The notes below the pieces were generated by a model that saw nothing but the letters and a program-made list of their open reading frames with translations, had not been told where the DNA came from and ran no database searches. A DNA stretch of 64,000 nt from Nonomuraea soli (lineage in GTDB: Bacteria > Actinomycetota > Actinomycetes > Streptosporangiales > Streptosporangiaceae), in assembly GCF_013761175.1 (NCBI RefSeq), contig NZ_JACDUR010000003.1, positions 1,027,896 through 1,091,895 of the forward strand, in the 5' to 3' direction. This document shows positions 16,070-24,481 of this stretch, in pieces. The first letter of the stretch is position 1. Every line of letters begins with the position of its first letter. Made by a program: the position numbers and the translations under genes.

Positions 16070-17868
16070 TGGCGGAAGAAGGCGAGCAGATCGGCGGCCA
16101 GCTCGACCCCCCTGCTGTAGGCCCGCCGCCCGTGACCCACATGGCGCTCGCGCCGCAGGTAGACGTGCTCGGCCCCCGACTCCATCATGGCCGCGTACAT
16201 CTTGCGCGCGTGCATCGGATCCACCCGGGTGTCGCCCTCGAACACCGTGAAGAGCGTCGCCGGATACCGCACCCCCGGCCGCACGTGGTGGTAGGGCGAG
16301 TAGGCCATCAACCACTCCAGCTCCTCGGGCACGTCGGCCGAGCCGTACTCCTGACGCCACGAGGCGCCCATCCCGAACAGCTCGTAGCGGGCCATGTCGA
16401 GGACGGCCGCCGACATCACGGCCGCGCCGAACAGCTCGGGACGCTGCGTGATCGCCGCCCCCACGAGCAGCCCGCCGTTCGACTCGCCGCAGGCGCCCAG
16501 CAGCGACGGCGTGGTCCAGCCCCCCTCGATCAGGAGGGACGCGGAGGCGACGAAGTCGTCGAAGCTGTTCTGCTTGTCGGCCCGCATGCCCTGCCGGTGC
16601 CACTCCTCGCCGCGCTCGCCGCCGCCCCTGACCCCGGCCAGCGCGAAGACACCTCCTGACAGCACCCACGGCAGGATGTAGGTGGAGTAGGCGGGGGTGA
16701 GCGGGATGCCGAAGCCGCCGTAGCCGTACAGAATGGTCGGCCGCGGGCCGGAGTCGCCCGGCCTCGACAACACCAGCACCGGCACCCTCGTGCCGTCGGC
16801 GGAGATCGCCTCGACCCGCTCGGTGTGGATCTCGGTCTCCATGATCGGCGTCTCGCCGGGATAGCGCAGCACGGTCGAGGGCGTCACGTAGTCGGTGTAG
16901 ACGAACCACGCCTCGTCGCCGCGCACGCTGATCGGCCCCACGGAGCCCGGCCCCGGCAGCGGCACCTCTCCGATCCTGGCCCCGCTCTCGAGATCGTGCA
17001 CGGTCACCTCGGACACCGCGTCGCGCAGCCAGGCCACCAGCAGCCGGGTCTCCAGCACGGCGAAGCCGGCGAACACCGCCTCCGGGTCCTGCGGCACCAG
17101 CTCCCGCCACTCGGCGGGGTGCTCGGGATCGGCCACGCACAACCGGCCGAGCGGCGCGTCGCGATCGGTCGCCACGTACAACCGCCCGTCGGGGCCGACC
17201 GCCGCCACCGTGCGCGCCTGGACCCCCTCCTGTACGGCCTGCGTCGTGGACTCCGGCAGGTCGATGATCCGCACGTCACGGTCCTGGGCGACGACGAGCC
17301 AGCGCCCGTCGCGGCTCAGCCCGATGCCCTGGCCCTTGCACACCCGCTCCTCCGGCCCGCCGATGCGGCGCAGCCAGACGGCGCCCTGCCGCACGTAGTA
17401 GAAGGCCTTGCCGTCGGGCAGCCAGGCCACCGGGGAGTAGCGGCACTCGTGCACGGGACCGTCGACGATCTGGCCGGTGTCGGCGTCGACGACGTAGAGC
17501 GCCGAGCGCTCGTCGCCGCCACGCGACAGCTGGAAGGCCACCTGACGGCCCTCCAGGTCGGGCTGCCAGTCGTCGAGCACCGTGGCGCCGCTGGGGTCGA
17601 GCAGGTTCGGGTCGATCAGTGCCTTGTCGTCGCGGTAGAGCACGGCGTGGTCCTGCCAGGCCGCGCGCCTGGTGATGAACTGGTGCTCGCCCCGCCACAT
17701 GGGCGCCGACACCTCACCAGCCGCCGACATGGCCCTGATCTGGGCCATGGCCTCTTCGCGCCATTCGAGCCGGTGGACGTGGCGATGCCAGATGTCGTCC
17801 TGACGCAGGCTCCAGTCTCGGGTCTCCCGGCTGCTCGGGTCCTCGAGCCAGCGGAAGGGGTCGTTCAC
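16057..17868 (-). CDS. Prolyl oligopeptidase family (S9) serine peptidase, candidate lanthipeptide leader peptidase
   Basis: A 603-residue cytoplasmic enzyme. The N-terminal NDPFRWLEDPSSRETRDW is typical of prolyl oligopeptidases; a beta-propeller region follows, then the alpha/beta-hydrolase domain from about residue 380. The catalytic triad is visible: Ser463 in GESNGG, Asp546 in EGDTRVDP and His579 in HVGHG. The GTG at 17868 overlaps the stop of the ABC gene (GTGA), so it is the last gene of the lanthipeptide operon. POP enzymes are known leader proteases in some class III lanthipeptide clusters (FlaP type). The precursor here has one leader proline, Pro12. Leader processing is inferred. 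Confidence 0.9.
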   Translation of the reverse strand: MNDPFRWLEDPSSRETRDWSLRQDDIWHRHVHRLEWREEAMAQIRAMSAAGEVSAPMWRGEHQFITRRAAWQDHAVLYRDDKALIDPNLLDPSGATVLDDWQPDLEGRQVAFQLSRGGDERSALYVVDADTGQIVDGPVHECRYSPVAWLPDGKAFYYVRQGAVWLRRIGGPEERVCKGQGIGLSRDGRWLVVAQDRDVRIIDLPESTTQAVQEGVQARTVAAVGPDGRLYVATDRDAPLGRLCVADPEHPAEWRELVPQDPEAVFAGFAVLETRLLVAWLRDAVSEVTVHDLESGARIGEVPLPGPGSVGPISVRGDEAWFVYTDYVTPSTVLRYPGETPIMETEIHTERVEAISADGTRVPVLVLSRPGDSGPRPTILYGYGGFGIPLTPAYSTYILPWVLSGGVFALAGVRGGGERGEEWHRQGMRADKQNSFDDFVASASLLIEGGWTTPSLLGACGESNGGLLVGAAITQRPELFGAAVMSAAVLDMARYELFGMGASWRQEYGSADVPEELEWLMAYSPYHHVRPGVRYPATLFTVFEGDTRVDPMHARKMYAAMMESGAEHVYLRRERHVGHGRRAYSRGVELAADLLAFFRHHLR

Positions 17869-19598
17869 GCGATCCTCCAGTGTCCTACCAGGTCGGCGTA
17901 GAGAGGGGAGCGGTCGAGCAGATCCTCGTGGGTGCCGAGCATCACGCCGGTGCCGTCCATGACGAGCACCCTGCGGGCCCGGACGGCTGAGCTGATCCGG
18001 TGGGCGATGACGACGAGCGTGCCGCCGCGCCGGGCGAAGGCCTCCTCGGCCCGTGCCTCGGCGGCGGCGTCGAGGTGGCAGGTGGCCTCGTCGAGGATCA
18101 CCAGGCGGGCGGGTGACAGGTAGGCGCGGACGAGGGTGATCAGCTGGCGCTCGGCGGGTGACAGCAGCGCCGGGTCGACGTCGGCCTCCAGCCCGCCCAG
18201 CCGGGCGACCAGGTCCTCCGCCCCGACCGCGCGCACCGCGGCCATGATCTCGCCGCAACCCAGGTACATGAGGTTCTCCAGCAGCGTGCCCCTGAAGACG
18301 TAGGCCTCCTGTGGCACCAGGACCCGGTTGACCGGGTCGATGAGATCGGCCCTGATGCCCCCGACCAGCACCCATCCCGCGTCGGGCGACAGCAGCCCGG
18401 CCAGCAGCGAGGCCAGCGTCGACTTGCCGATGCCGCTCGGCCCGACCACGGCCAGGTGCTCGCCTTCGGCCAGGTCCAGGTCGAGCCCGTCGAGGACCGG
18501 CTCGGCGTGCGGGCCGTAGGCGAAGCGCACACCGCGCAGGCGGGCCCCGCCGCTGCGCCCTCCCTCCAGGACGGAACGCGGTGGCGGGACCGGCGCCGAT
18601 TCGAGCACGCGCCCCAGCGAGACGCCCAGCCGTACCCCGTTGGCCCCCAGGCCCTCGAACAGGTTGCTCAGCGCGGGCACCAGCGACTGGGTGACGTAGG
18701 TGAGCGCGCCCAGGACCACGCCGGGCCCGGCGCCGAGCGAGGGCGCGCTCGCCAGGACGATCACGACCGGCAGCCAGCCGCCCACGGCCAGGGTGAGGGT
18801 GCGCGCCCCGGTGAGCCCGGCCAGCCGCGTGCCCGCGCGCGCCTGGGCGTCGACGCGGGCGACGACCTGGTCGCCGATACGTTCCTCCGCCCCCGCGGCG
18901 CTCACGTCGCGCAGCCCGGCGGCCATCGCGGTGACGGACTCCGCGGTGGCCTCGTCGGCCAGCAGGAAGGCGCGGTGGCGGCGGGCCAGCGCGGGCAGCG
19001 ACGCGGCGAACAGCGCCAGTCCCGCGACCACCGGCGGCAGGATGAGCACCACCAGCTCGGGGACGAGAGCGGCCAGCCCGATGATGACCCCGGCCAGGCT
19101 GAAGACGAAGGAACGCAGAACGGTGATCACCGCGGCCAGGGCGTCGCGGGCCAGCTCCACCTGAAGGTTCGTACGGGCGAGCGCGGCGGTGTCGCCGTCG
19201 GCGCGGTGCAGCACGCCGGCCACGACCCGGCTCAGCAGCGCCTCGCGGAAGGGTTCCACCAGGCCCGCGATCGTCACGACGACCTGGCGGGCGCCCACGG
19301 CGCCGACCACCCAGGCGGCGCCCAGCGCGCCGAGCCAGAGCAGGCCCGTCACCGGCTCGCCCGCCGCGAAGCCGTCGTCGATGGCGTGGGCCAGGACGAT
19401 GCCCAGCGCCGCCATGGGCAGCGCCTCGACCACCGACCAGCCGGCCAGCGCCCACAGCAGCCGCGGCCTGGAGCCGAGGACCTGCCGGACCAGCGTCAGG
19501 CGGGGGCCGCCGCGACCGGCCGGAAGCCTCAAAGGAGCGCCGCCGCGACCGGCCAGGGGCCTCAGGAGAACGCCGTCGTGACGGGCACGGAGCCTCAT
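17865..19598 (-). CDS. ABC exporter half-transporter (lanthipeptide cluster), degenerate signature motif
   Basis: A 577-residue protein with about six membrane helices (residues ~30-310) and a C-terminal ATPase domain. Walker A is GPSGIGKST and Walker B VILDEATCHLD keeps the catalytic Glu, but the signature reads LLSPAERQL instead of LSGGQ. The ATG at 19598 overlaps the previous stop. With its partner it should form a heterodimer: its own Walker motifs pair with the partner's intact signature to give the active site. It occupies the ramA/ramB position in a ram-like gene order. Confidence 0.9.
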   Translation of the reverse strand: MRLRARHDGVLLRPLAGRGGAPLRLPAGRGGPRLTLVRQVLGSRPRLLWALAGWSVVEALPMAALGIVLAHAIDDGFAAGEPVTGLLWLGALGAAWVVGAVGARQVVVTIAGLVEPFREALLSRVVAGVLHRADGDTAALARTNLQVELARDALAAVITVLRSFVFSLAGVIIGLAALVPELVVLILPPVVAGLALFAASLPALARRHRAFLLADEATAESVTAMAAGLRDVSAAGAEERIGDQVVARVDAQARAGTRLAGLTGARTLTLAVGGWLPVVIVLASAPSLGAGPGVVLGALTYVTQSLVPALSNLFEGLGANGVRLGVSLGRVLESAPVPPPRSVLEGGRSGGARLRGVRFAYGPHAEPVLDGLDLDLAEGEHLAVVGPSGIGKSTLASLLAGLLSPDAGWVLVGGIRADLIDPVNRVLVPQEAYVFRGTLLENLMYLGCGEIMAAVRAVGAEDLVARLGGLEADVDPALLSPAERQLITLVRAYLSPARLVILDEATCHLDAAAEARAEEAFARRGGTLVVIAHRISSAVRARRVLVMDGTGVMLGTHEDLLDRSPLYADLVGHWRIA

Positions 19599-21211
19599 GC
19601 GAACACCGCCCGGTAACGCGGGTCCTGCCACAGCCGCTCGTGGGGTCCCTCGGCGCGCACCCGGCCGTCCTCGAGCCAGATCACCCGGTCGGCGGCGGCG
19701 GCGGTCGCCACGCGGTGGGTCACGATCAGGCGCGTACGGCTGTCGCGTGACAGGGCCCGGCGCACCTGGTGCTCGGTGACCGTGTCGAGGCTGGAGGTCG
19801 CGTCGTCGAGGATCAGCAGCCGCTCGCCCTGCGCGAACGCGCGGGCCAGGCCGAGCCGCTGGCGCTCACCGCCGGACATCGGCGCCCGTGCGAGCGGGGT
19901 GTCGTAGCCCTCGGGCAGGCGGCGCACGAAGGCGTCGGCTCCGGCGTGCTCGGCCGAGCGGATCACCGGCGCCTTGCGGCCGTTCAGCGCGATCGTGCCC
20001 GCCACGGTGTCGCCGAGCATCGCGGGCCGCTCCCACGCGTAGCCGACCGCGCCGCGCAGCGCCGCGCGGCTCAGCCACGGCAGCGGCACCCCGTCGAGCC
20101 TGACGGTGCCCCGCTCCGGGTCGGCCATGCGCCCGGCGAGCTCGGCCAGGCGTGACTTGCCCGATCCGCTGCGCCCGACGATCGCCACGCAGCTGCCGCC
20201 CATGATGGCCAGGTCCAGGCCGTCGGTGCCGCGGATCTCCAGGGTGCCGGGTCCCGGCGGCAGCTCGCTCCTGCCGTACCTGGTGGCGGGCTCGTCGAGC
20301 AGTTCGGTCACCCGGGCGGCGGCGGCGCGGGCCCTGGCGAGCCCGGCGAGCTGCCCCACCGCCGAGCCGAGCGCGGTGCCGAGCACGACGTAGCGCGCGG
20401 CCGCGTAGAGCTCGCCGACGCTCAGCTCGCCCGCGGCCAGGCGGAATCCGGCCATGCAGAGCACGACGATCTCCAGGAGCGGCACCAGCAGCCCGGCACG
20501 GACCGCGGCGTCGGCGTTCGCGCGCCACAGGCCCATGGCGTGGGTGCGCAGCCGGGGCAGGACGTGGAGGATCCGGCCCGCCTCGCGTTCCTCCGAGTGC
20601 GCCGCGGCGATGGTGCGGGCGCCCTTGATCGCGTCGAGGAAGCGGCCCGCCAGCTCGGCCTGGGCCTCCTGGTATCCGGCGGCCAGGTCGGTGGAGGTGC
20701 GCAGGAACGCCTTGAGGATGAGGGCGATGACGACGAGGCCGGCCGCCAGGGCGACGGCCAGCCAGGGATCGATCACGATCAGGAGGACGAGGGCGCCCGC
20801 CGAGGGGATCAGCAGGCTCAGGCCGGAGACGATGGAGTCGGGGGCGCGGCCGGTCTCCTCGGCGTTGAGCCCGATCCTGGTGGCCAGGTCGCCCTCGGTG
20901 AACCGCCGGGTCAGGCGTGGCCCCACGCCGAGCACGTGTCGTACGGCCCGGCGGCGTACCCAGGCGGCGGCCCGCGCGCCGCTCGCGCCGGAGGCCCACG
21001 CGGCCAGAGCGTCGCAGCCGACCAGCGCGGCCGCGGTCACCGCGGCCAGCACCGGCCAGAGGCTCTGGCCCGGGGTGTCGACCGCCTTGCCGATCAGATG
21101 GGGGAGGGCGAGGAGGGCCACGGAGGTGACCACCGACGCCAGGGCCAGCAGCATGGTCCAGACGCCCGCCTGTCGCAGGGTTCTGGTGACCAGCCGGTCC
21201 GCCGCCCGCAC
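19595..21211 (-). CDS. ABC exporter half-transporter (lanthipeptide cluster), degenerate catalytic Glu
   Basis: A 538-residue protein with membrane helices over the first ~290 residues and an ATPase domain with Walker A GRSGSGKS, signature MSGGERQRLGLA and Walker B LLILDDATSSLD, where Asp replaces the usual catalytic Glu. The switch His is in LIVTHRVA. The GTG at 21211 has GGGAGG five bases upstream; an upstream ATG at 21250 would lie inside the hairpin that follows lanA. The altered Walker B and the partner's altered signature would fall in the same composite site. Confidence 0.9.
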   Translation of the reverse strand: MRAADRLVTRTLRQAGVWTMLLALASVVTSVALLALPHLIGKAVDTPGQSLWPVLAAVTAAALVGCDALAAWASGASGARAAAWVRRRAVRHVLGVGPRLTRRFTEGDLATRIGLNAEETGRAPDSIVSGLSLLIPSAGALVLLIVIDPWLAVALAAGLVVIALILKAFLRTSTDLAAGYQEAQAELAGRFLDAIKGARTIAAAHSEEREAGRILHVLPRLRTHAMGLWRANADAAVRAGLLVPLLEIVVLCMAGFRLAAGELSVGELYAAARYVVLGTALGSAVGQLAGLARARAAAARVTELLDEPATRYGRSELPPGPGTLEIRGTDGLDLAIMGGSCVAIVGRSGSGKSRLAELAGRMADPERGTVRLDGVPLPWLSRAALRGAVGYAWERPAMLGDTVAGTIALNGRKAPVIRSAEHAGADAFVRRLPEGYDTPLARAPMSGGERQRLGLARAFAQGERLLILDDATSSLDTVTEHQVRRALSRDSRTRLIVTHRVATAAAADRVIWLEDGRVRAEGPHERLWQDPRYRAVFA

Positions 21212-21230
21212 GCGGCCTCCCTTCGTCGGA

Positions 21231-21276
21231 CGAAACCCGGAAGCCCTCACCGAGGGCTCCCGGGAATCGGGTTTCG
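21231..21276 (-). terminator. Hairpin after the lanthipeptide precursor gene (attenuator or RNA stabiliser)
   Basis: Nested inverted repeats: outer arms CGAAACCCG (21231-21239) and CGGGTTTCG (21268-21276), inner stem AGCCCTC/GAGGGCT with a 3-base loop (21242-21258). The structure lies in the 66-bp gap between the lanA stop and the first transporter start. It would let the small precursor gene be expressed in excess over the downstream genes. Confidence 0.65.
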
Positions 21277-21277
21277 C

Positions 21278-21409
21278 CTAGTGGCAGAGCAACAGGCTGA
21301 GGTTGCTCGGGGTGTAGGAGTTGCATCCCAGGACGGTCAGGGTGGAGCCGCCGCCGTGGCCGTGGCCGCCGCCGGGAGCTTCGAGGGTCTGGAGGTCGAG
21401 CAGAGTCAT
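21278..21409 (-). CDS. lanA: Class III lanthipeptide precursor (LanA)
   Basis: A 43-residue ORF with AAAGG about 9 bases before the ATG at 21409. The leader MTLLDLQTLE has the LFDLQ-type motif recognised by class III synthetases (RamS/AmfS/erythreapeptin leaders). A Gly/His linker (GGGHGHGGG) follows Pro12. The core carries two complete S-x2-S/T-x3-C motifs, STLTVLGC (residues 22-29) and SNLSLLLC (35-42), each able to form a labionin or lanthionine ring, with Tyr32-Pro34 between them and a final His. It lies 28 bp after the LanKC stop and before the exporters, the same order as ramC-ramS-ramA-ramB. Unmodified side chains and true ring type need mass data. Confidence 0.92.
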   Translation of the reverse strand: MTLLDLQTLEAPGGGHGHGGGSTLTVLGCNSYTPSNLSLLLCH

Positions 21410-21437
21410 GATCGTTACCTTTCTGGATGGAATGCTC

Positions 21438-23861
21438 TTACTTGGCCGGACAAGGGCTGGACCCGGTCACACCTCCTGAGGGGTCGAGGAATGGCAGGGA
21501 CGCACCGCTGAGCGCGAGCAGGATGCCCGCGGTGCCCGTTGCGAGATCCATCGACAACCGCAGGAGCTGGTTGCCGGGGAAGGCCAGGCCGCCCATGAAC
21601 GGCAGGGCGTGCCAGGCGAGGCCGGAGACGAGCCGATCGAGATCGTCGCCGGGTCCTTGCAGGGCGCGAAGCGCGGCGATCATGCCGGCCCGGCCCGTGA
21701 ACAGGCCAGGCTGGACGAAGTAGCGTCCGCGCGTGACGAGCATCGTGTCGGCCAGCGCCCGCTCGAACTCCTCGTCGGAGTCGTGGCGGAGATACCTGGC
21801 GATGACCAGCGCGATGCCGATCGAGCCCTCGTCGAGGTAGGGCAGCGTGCGCCAGCCCTGGTTGACCTGGAGCGAACCGTCGTCGGTGCGCACGCACCTG
21901 CGCAGGTCCTGCCTGATCGCGGTGCCGGCGAGCTCCAGGAGCCGCGGGTCGCGTGATCGCTCGTAGGCGTGGAGGAACAGGAGGGCGACACCGGACGAGC
22001 CGTACATCAGGCCGGCGCGGGGATGGTCGCCGCCGCTGATGCCGGGGACGTCGTCCGGGCCGCCGAGGCGGTCGGCGGCGAGCTCGACGATGCCGCCGGC
22101 GTCGAGGCCGAGGCGCATTCGCGCCAGGCCGATGCCCGCGAGGCCGCCGAACAGGTCGAGCCCCAGGTGCCCGACCTGTTCGCAGCGCCCGGCCAGCTCT
22201 CGCGCCGCCTGGTGGTGGCCGAGCTCGTCGAGGACGTAGGCGACGCCGTGCAGGCCGTCGTAGAAGCCGCCGACCTCCGGATCGGTGTGCCGCCGCAGCC
22301 AGTCGAGCTGCTCGTCGGTGGCCTCGCCCATGGCCAGGAGCACCCCGGCCGCGCCGTAGGCGAGGCTCGTTCCGCCGCCCGGCTGGAACTGCGCCGGGTC
22401 GCCGGGGAAGAGCCTGTCGGTGCGATCGAGGGTCTCGCTGGACCGGATGGCCGTCCGCAGCCTGGCCGGGCTCAGCGGTGGCGGGCCGGCCATGGTCCTG
22501 ACCGCCTGCCGGACGAACTCGGCCGGCACGGGGAACTGCTCCAGGATCAGCTCGGCCAGGTGGAAGACCTTGCCGCGGTCGAGCGGCAGCATGATCGTGG
22601 TCTGCGGCGCGAAGAGGTTGAGCCGCATGCTGGCCAGGGCGTACCGGTCGACGTCGAGGCCGCGCCAGCCGCGCGGCGCGGCGTAGGCGGGATTGGCGAG
22701 CGTCGCGGTGGCGTCATCGGCCGCGAGGGAGGAGACCTCGTAGTCGATGAGCACCACCCGCCGCTCCCGGGTGATCAGGATGTTGTTGGGGTGCAGGTCG
22801 CCGAAGACGACGCCGCGCTCGTGGATGGTGGCGACCGCCCGCTCGACCCGCTCGGCGGTCTCGACGGCCCAGGCCGTGTAGCCGGCCAGGTCGCGATCGT
22901 CGAGCGGGAAGCGCTGGACGATCTGGCGTTGCAGCGGGTTGCCGTCGACGAACTCCATCACGATGAACTCGTGGTCGCCCAGCGAGAAGCTGTCCTTCAG
23001 CCTGGGCACGGCGTCGAGTCCCTGGAGCTTTTCCAGGATCGCCTTCTCGTGCCTGAGCCTGGCGACGGCGTCGCGGCGGGCGGTGTCGAGGCCCGCGTGG
23101 GGCCTGGCCTCCTTCAGGACCACCTGCCGGCCGTCGCTCCTGTCGGTGGCCAGATAGACGCCGCCGCCGTTGGAGAAGGCCAGCACGCTCTCGATCTCGT
23201 ACGGCAGGCCCTGCGTGGTGACCGCGTTGCGCGCCGCGAGATGGGGTTCGAGGAAGGCCGGCAGCTCGATCCAGGCGGGTACGGCGAAGCCGGGTCCGCG
23301 CCTGTCGGGGACCAGGTCTCCCTTGTCGTTCTCGATGGCCAGGACGAGCCGGCCGTCGTCGCCGAGCACCTTCCTGGGGACGAACCCTCCGTACCTGACG
23401 TACAGGGGGCCCTGGCCGTAGCGCAGATCGCTGAGGATGTACGGCCCTGGCGTGCCGGTCAGGAGGCCGTCGAGCTCTTCGAGGGTCTCCTTGAGCTGGA
23501 CGTCGTCCTTGGGGTAGATCGTGACGAGTTTGCCGCTGGAGCCGCGGTCGGCCGCCTTGCTGTTGAGCATCGCGACGACCGTGCGGCTGCGCAGGAACTT
23601 GAAGGGGATCTTCCGCGACACGCAGTAGTCCCACACGGTGGAGATGACCCGCTCCGCGTCGTCGAGGCCGGCGCTGGCGTGGATCTTCCAGCCCTGCGCG
23701 GGCAGGGTCTGGCCTTCTGGGGCGTAGTGCATCCAGGTGTCGGTGGGGGCGTGGAGCCAACCCTCCGGGGTGGATTTGGTCGGATAATCCGCCCTTTCTT
23801 CTGAAAAGGCATCATAGAACAGCGGATTTGCAAGGCAGTGAAGTTCGTACTGTTCTAACAA
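21438..23861 (-). CDS. lanKC: Class III lanthipeptide synthetase (LanKC)
   Basis: An 807-residue three-domain enzyme: an N-terminal lyase-like region (~1-220), a Ser/Thr kinase domain (~225-480) with the ATP-binding Lys in VVLKEARP (about residue 250), catalytic Asp in VVFGDLHPNNILI (~355) and LIDYE, and a LanC-like cyclase region (~500-807; GLHGVAYVL, LMYGSSGVALL, GLFTGRAGMI). The cyclase region has no Cys-Cys-His zinc set, which separates class III from class IV. It should phosphorylate and eliminate Ser/Thr in the precursor and close the rings. The start is TTG at 23861, five bases after a perfect AAGGAGG; this begins the family N-terminus (LEQYELHCLANPLFYD) correctly. An upstream ATG would add 25 residues that do not fit. 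Confidence 0.93.
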   Translation of the reverse strand: MLEQYELHCLANPLFYDAFSEERADYPTKSTPEGWLHAPTDTWMHYAPEGQTLPAQGWKIHASAGLDDAERVISTVWDYCVSRKIPFKFLRSRTVVAMLNSKAADRGSSGKLVTIYPKDDVQLKETLEELDGLLTGTPGPYILSDLRYGQGPLYVRYGGFVPRKVLGDDGRLVLAIENDKGDLVPDRRGPGFAVPAWIELPAFLEPHLAARNAVTTQGLPYEIESVLAFSNGGGVYLATDRSDGRQVVLKEARPHAGLDTARRDAVARLRHEKAILEKLQGLDAVPRLKDSFSLGDHEFIVMEFVDGNPLQRQIVQRFPLDDRDLAGYTAWAVETAERVERAVATIHERGVVFGDLHPNNILITRERRVVLIDYEVSSLAADDATATLANPAYAAPRGWRGLDVDRYALASMRLNLFAPQTTIMLPLDRGKVFHLAELILEQFPVPAEFVRQAVRTMAGPPPLSPARLRTAIRSSETLDRTDRLFPGDPAQFQPGGGTSLAYGAAGVLLAMGEATDEQLDWLRRHTDPEVGGFYDGLHGVAYVLDELGHHQAARELAGRCEQVGHLGLDLFGGLAGIGLARMRLGLDAGGIVELAADRLGGPDDVPGISGGDHPRAGLMYGSSGVALLFLHAYERSRDPRLLELAGTAIRQDLRRCVRTDDGSLQVNQGWRTLPYLDEGSIGIALVIARYLRHDSDEEFERALADTMLVTRGRYFVQPGLFTGRAGMIAALRALQGPGDDLDRLVSGLAWHALPFMGGLAFPGNQLLRLSMDLATGTAGILLALSGASLPFLDPSGGVTGSSPCPAK

Positions 23862-23866
23862 CCTTG

Positions 23867-23873
23867 CCTCCTT
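23867..23873 (-). promoter_or_regulatory. Ribosome binding site that fixes the LanKC TTG start
   Basis: AAGGAGG on the minus strand lies five bases before TTG at 23861-23859. No comparable site precedes the upstream ATG at 23936, so this site decides the start. Confidence 0.8.
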
Positions 23874-23932
23874 AATTCGCTGTTTACTCCTGCAATATTT
23901 ACGGATAACCAGAGCTGTTCCTAGTGAGATTT

Positions 23933-23949
23933 TCACCGGTCACCGGTGA
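23933..23949. promoter_or_regulatory. 17-bp palindrome in the lanKC/sigma-factor intergenic region
   Basis: TCACCGGT-C-ACCGGTGA is a perfect inverted repeat with 8-bp arms. It lies in a 173-bp A+T-richer gap between the divergent lanKC gene and a sigma-factor-like gene. It looks like an operator; the binding protein is unknown. Confidence 0.5.
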
Positions 23950-24034
23950 GGAATTAACTAGGCAATAAATGGCGCTGCCGAATTGTGTGGCTATTTCCGT
24001 GTCACGTTCCGGCCCCGTGCTCCGTCATGGGGGC

Positions 24035-24454
24035 ATGGACGACTCCTTCCTCGCAGAGCGCTTCGCCGCCGACCGGGTGCACCTGACCGCCGTCGCCTAC
24101 CGGCTGCTCGGCTCGCTCGACGACGCCGACGAAGCCGTGGCCGAGGCATGGGAGCGCGTGCGTGTCCAGGACCCCACGTGCTGGTTCGCCAGCGTGGTGG
24201 CCAGGGTGTGCGTCGACCGGCTGCGCGGCGCCCCGCCCGCCACGGCGCCCGTCGCGGGGTCAGGATTGTCGGACTCGGTGCAGCTCGCGCTGCTGGTGCT
24301 CCTGGAGACCCTGCCCGAGTCGGCCAGGCTCGCCTTCGTCCTGCGCGAGCTGTTCGCCGTGCCGTACGAAGAGGTCGCCCGGATCCTGGGACGGACCGTT
24401 GCCGAGGTGGAGGAGCTGGCGGACGACGCACGACGACACGTCAGAGGGGGATAG
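24035..24454 (+). CDS. Short ECF-type sigma-70 family protein
   Basis: A 139-residue protein. Region 2 is seen in RFAADRVHLTAVAYRLLGSLDDADEAVAEAWERV and region 4 in LPESARLAFVLRELFAVPYEEVARILGRTVAEVEELADDARRHV. The layout matches SigJ-type ECF sigma factors, but the protein ends after region 4 and lacks the C-terminal SnoaL-like domain those usually carry. The linker is also short. The ATG at 24035 follows GGGGG. It is divergent from lanKC, so a regulatory link to the lanthipeptide cluster is possible but not shown. Confidence 0.75.
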   Translation: MDDSFLAERFAADRVHLTAVAYRLLGSLDDADEAVAEAWERVRVQDPTCWFASVVARVCVDRLRGAPPATAPVAGSGLSDSVQLALLVLLETLPESARLAFVLRELFAVPYEEVARILGRTVAEVEELADDARRHVRGG

Positions 24455-24481
24455 CCCGCGCGGTGATCCGCTGAGGCCGGG

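Noticed and set aside
16057-19455. A 1132-codon open frame covering the peptidase and running back through the ABC gene
   Set aside because: The part upstream of 17868 is an Arg/Gly/Pro-rich shadow of the ABC transporter in another frame; the peptidase family N-terminus begins at the GTG at 17868.
21969-23804. A 611-codon + strand frame opposite lanKC
   Set aside because: No domain resemblance and shadow-like composition, while lanKC on the other strand has full kinase and cyclase motifs.
21438-23861. Class IV (LanL) synthetase
   Set aside because: The cyclase region lacks the Cys-Cys-His zinc ligands that class IV enzymes have, and the precursor has class III leader and ring motifs.
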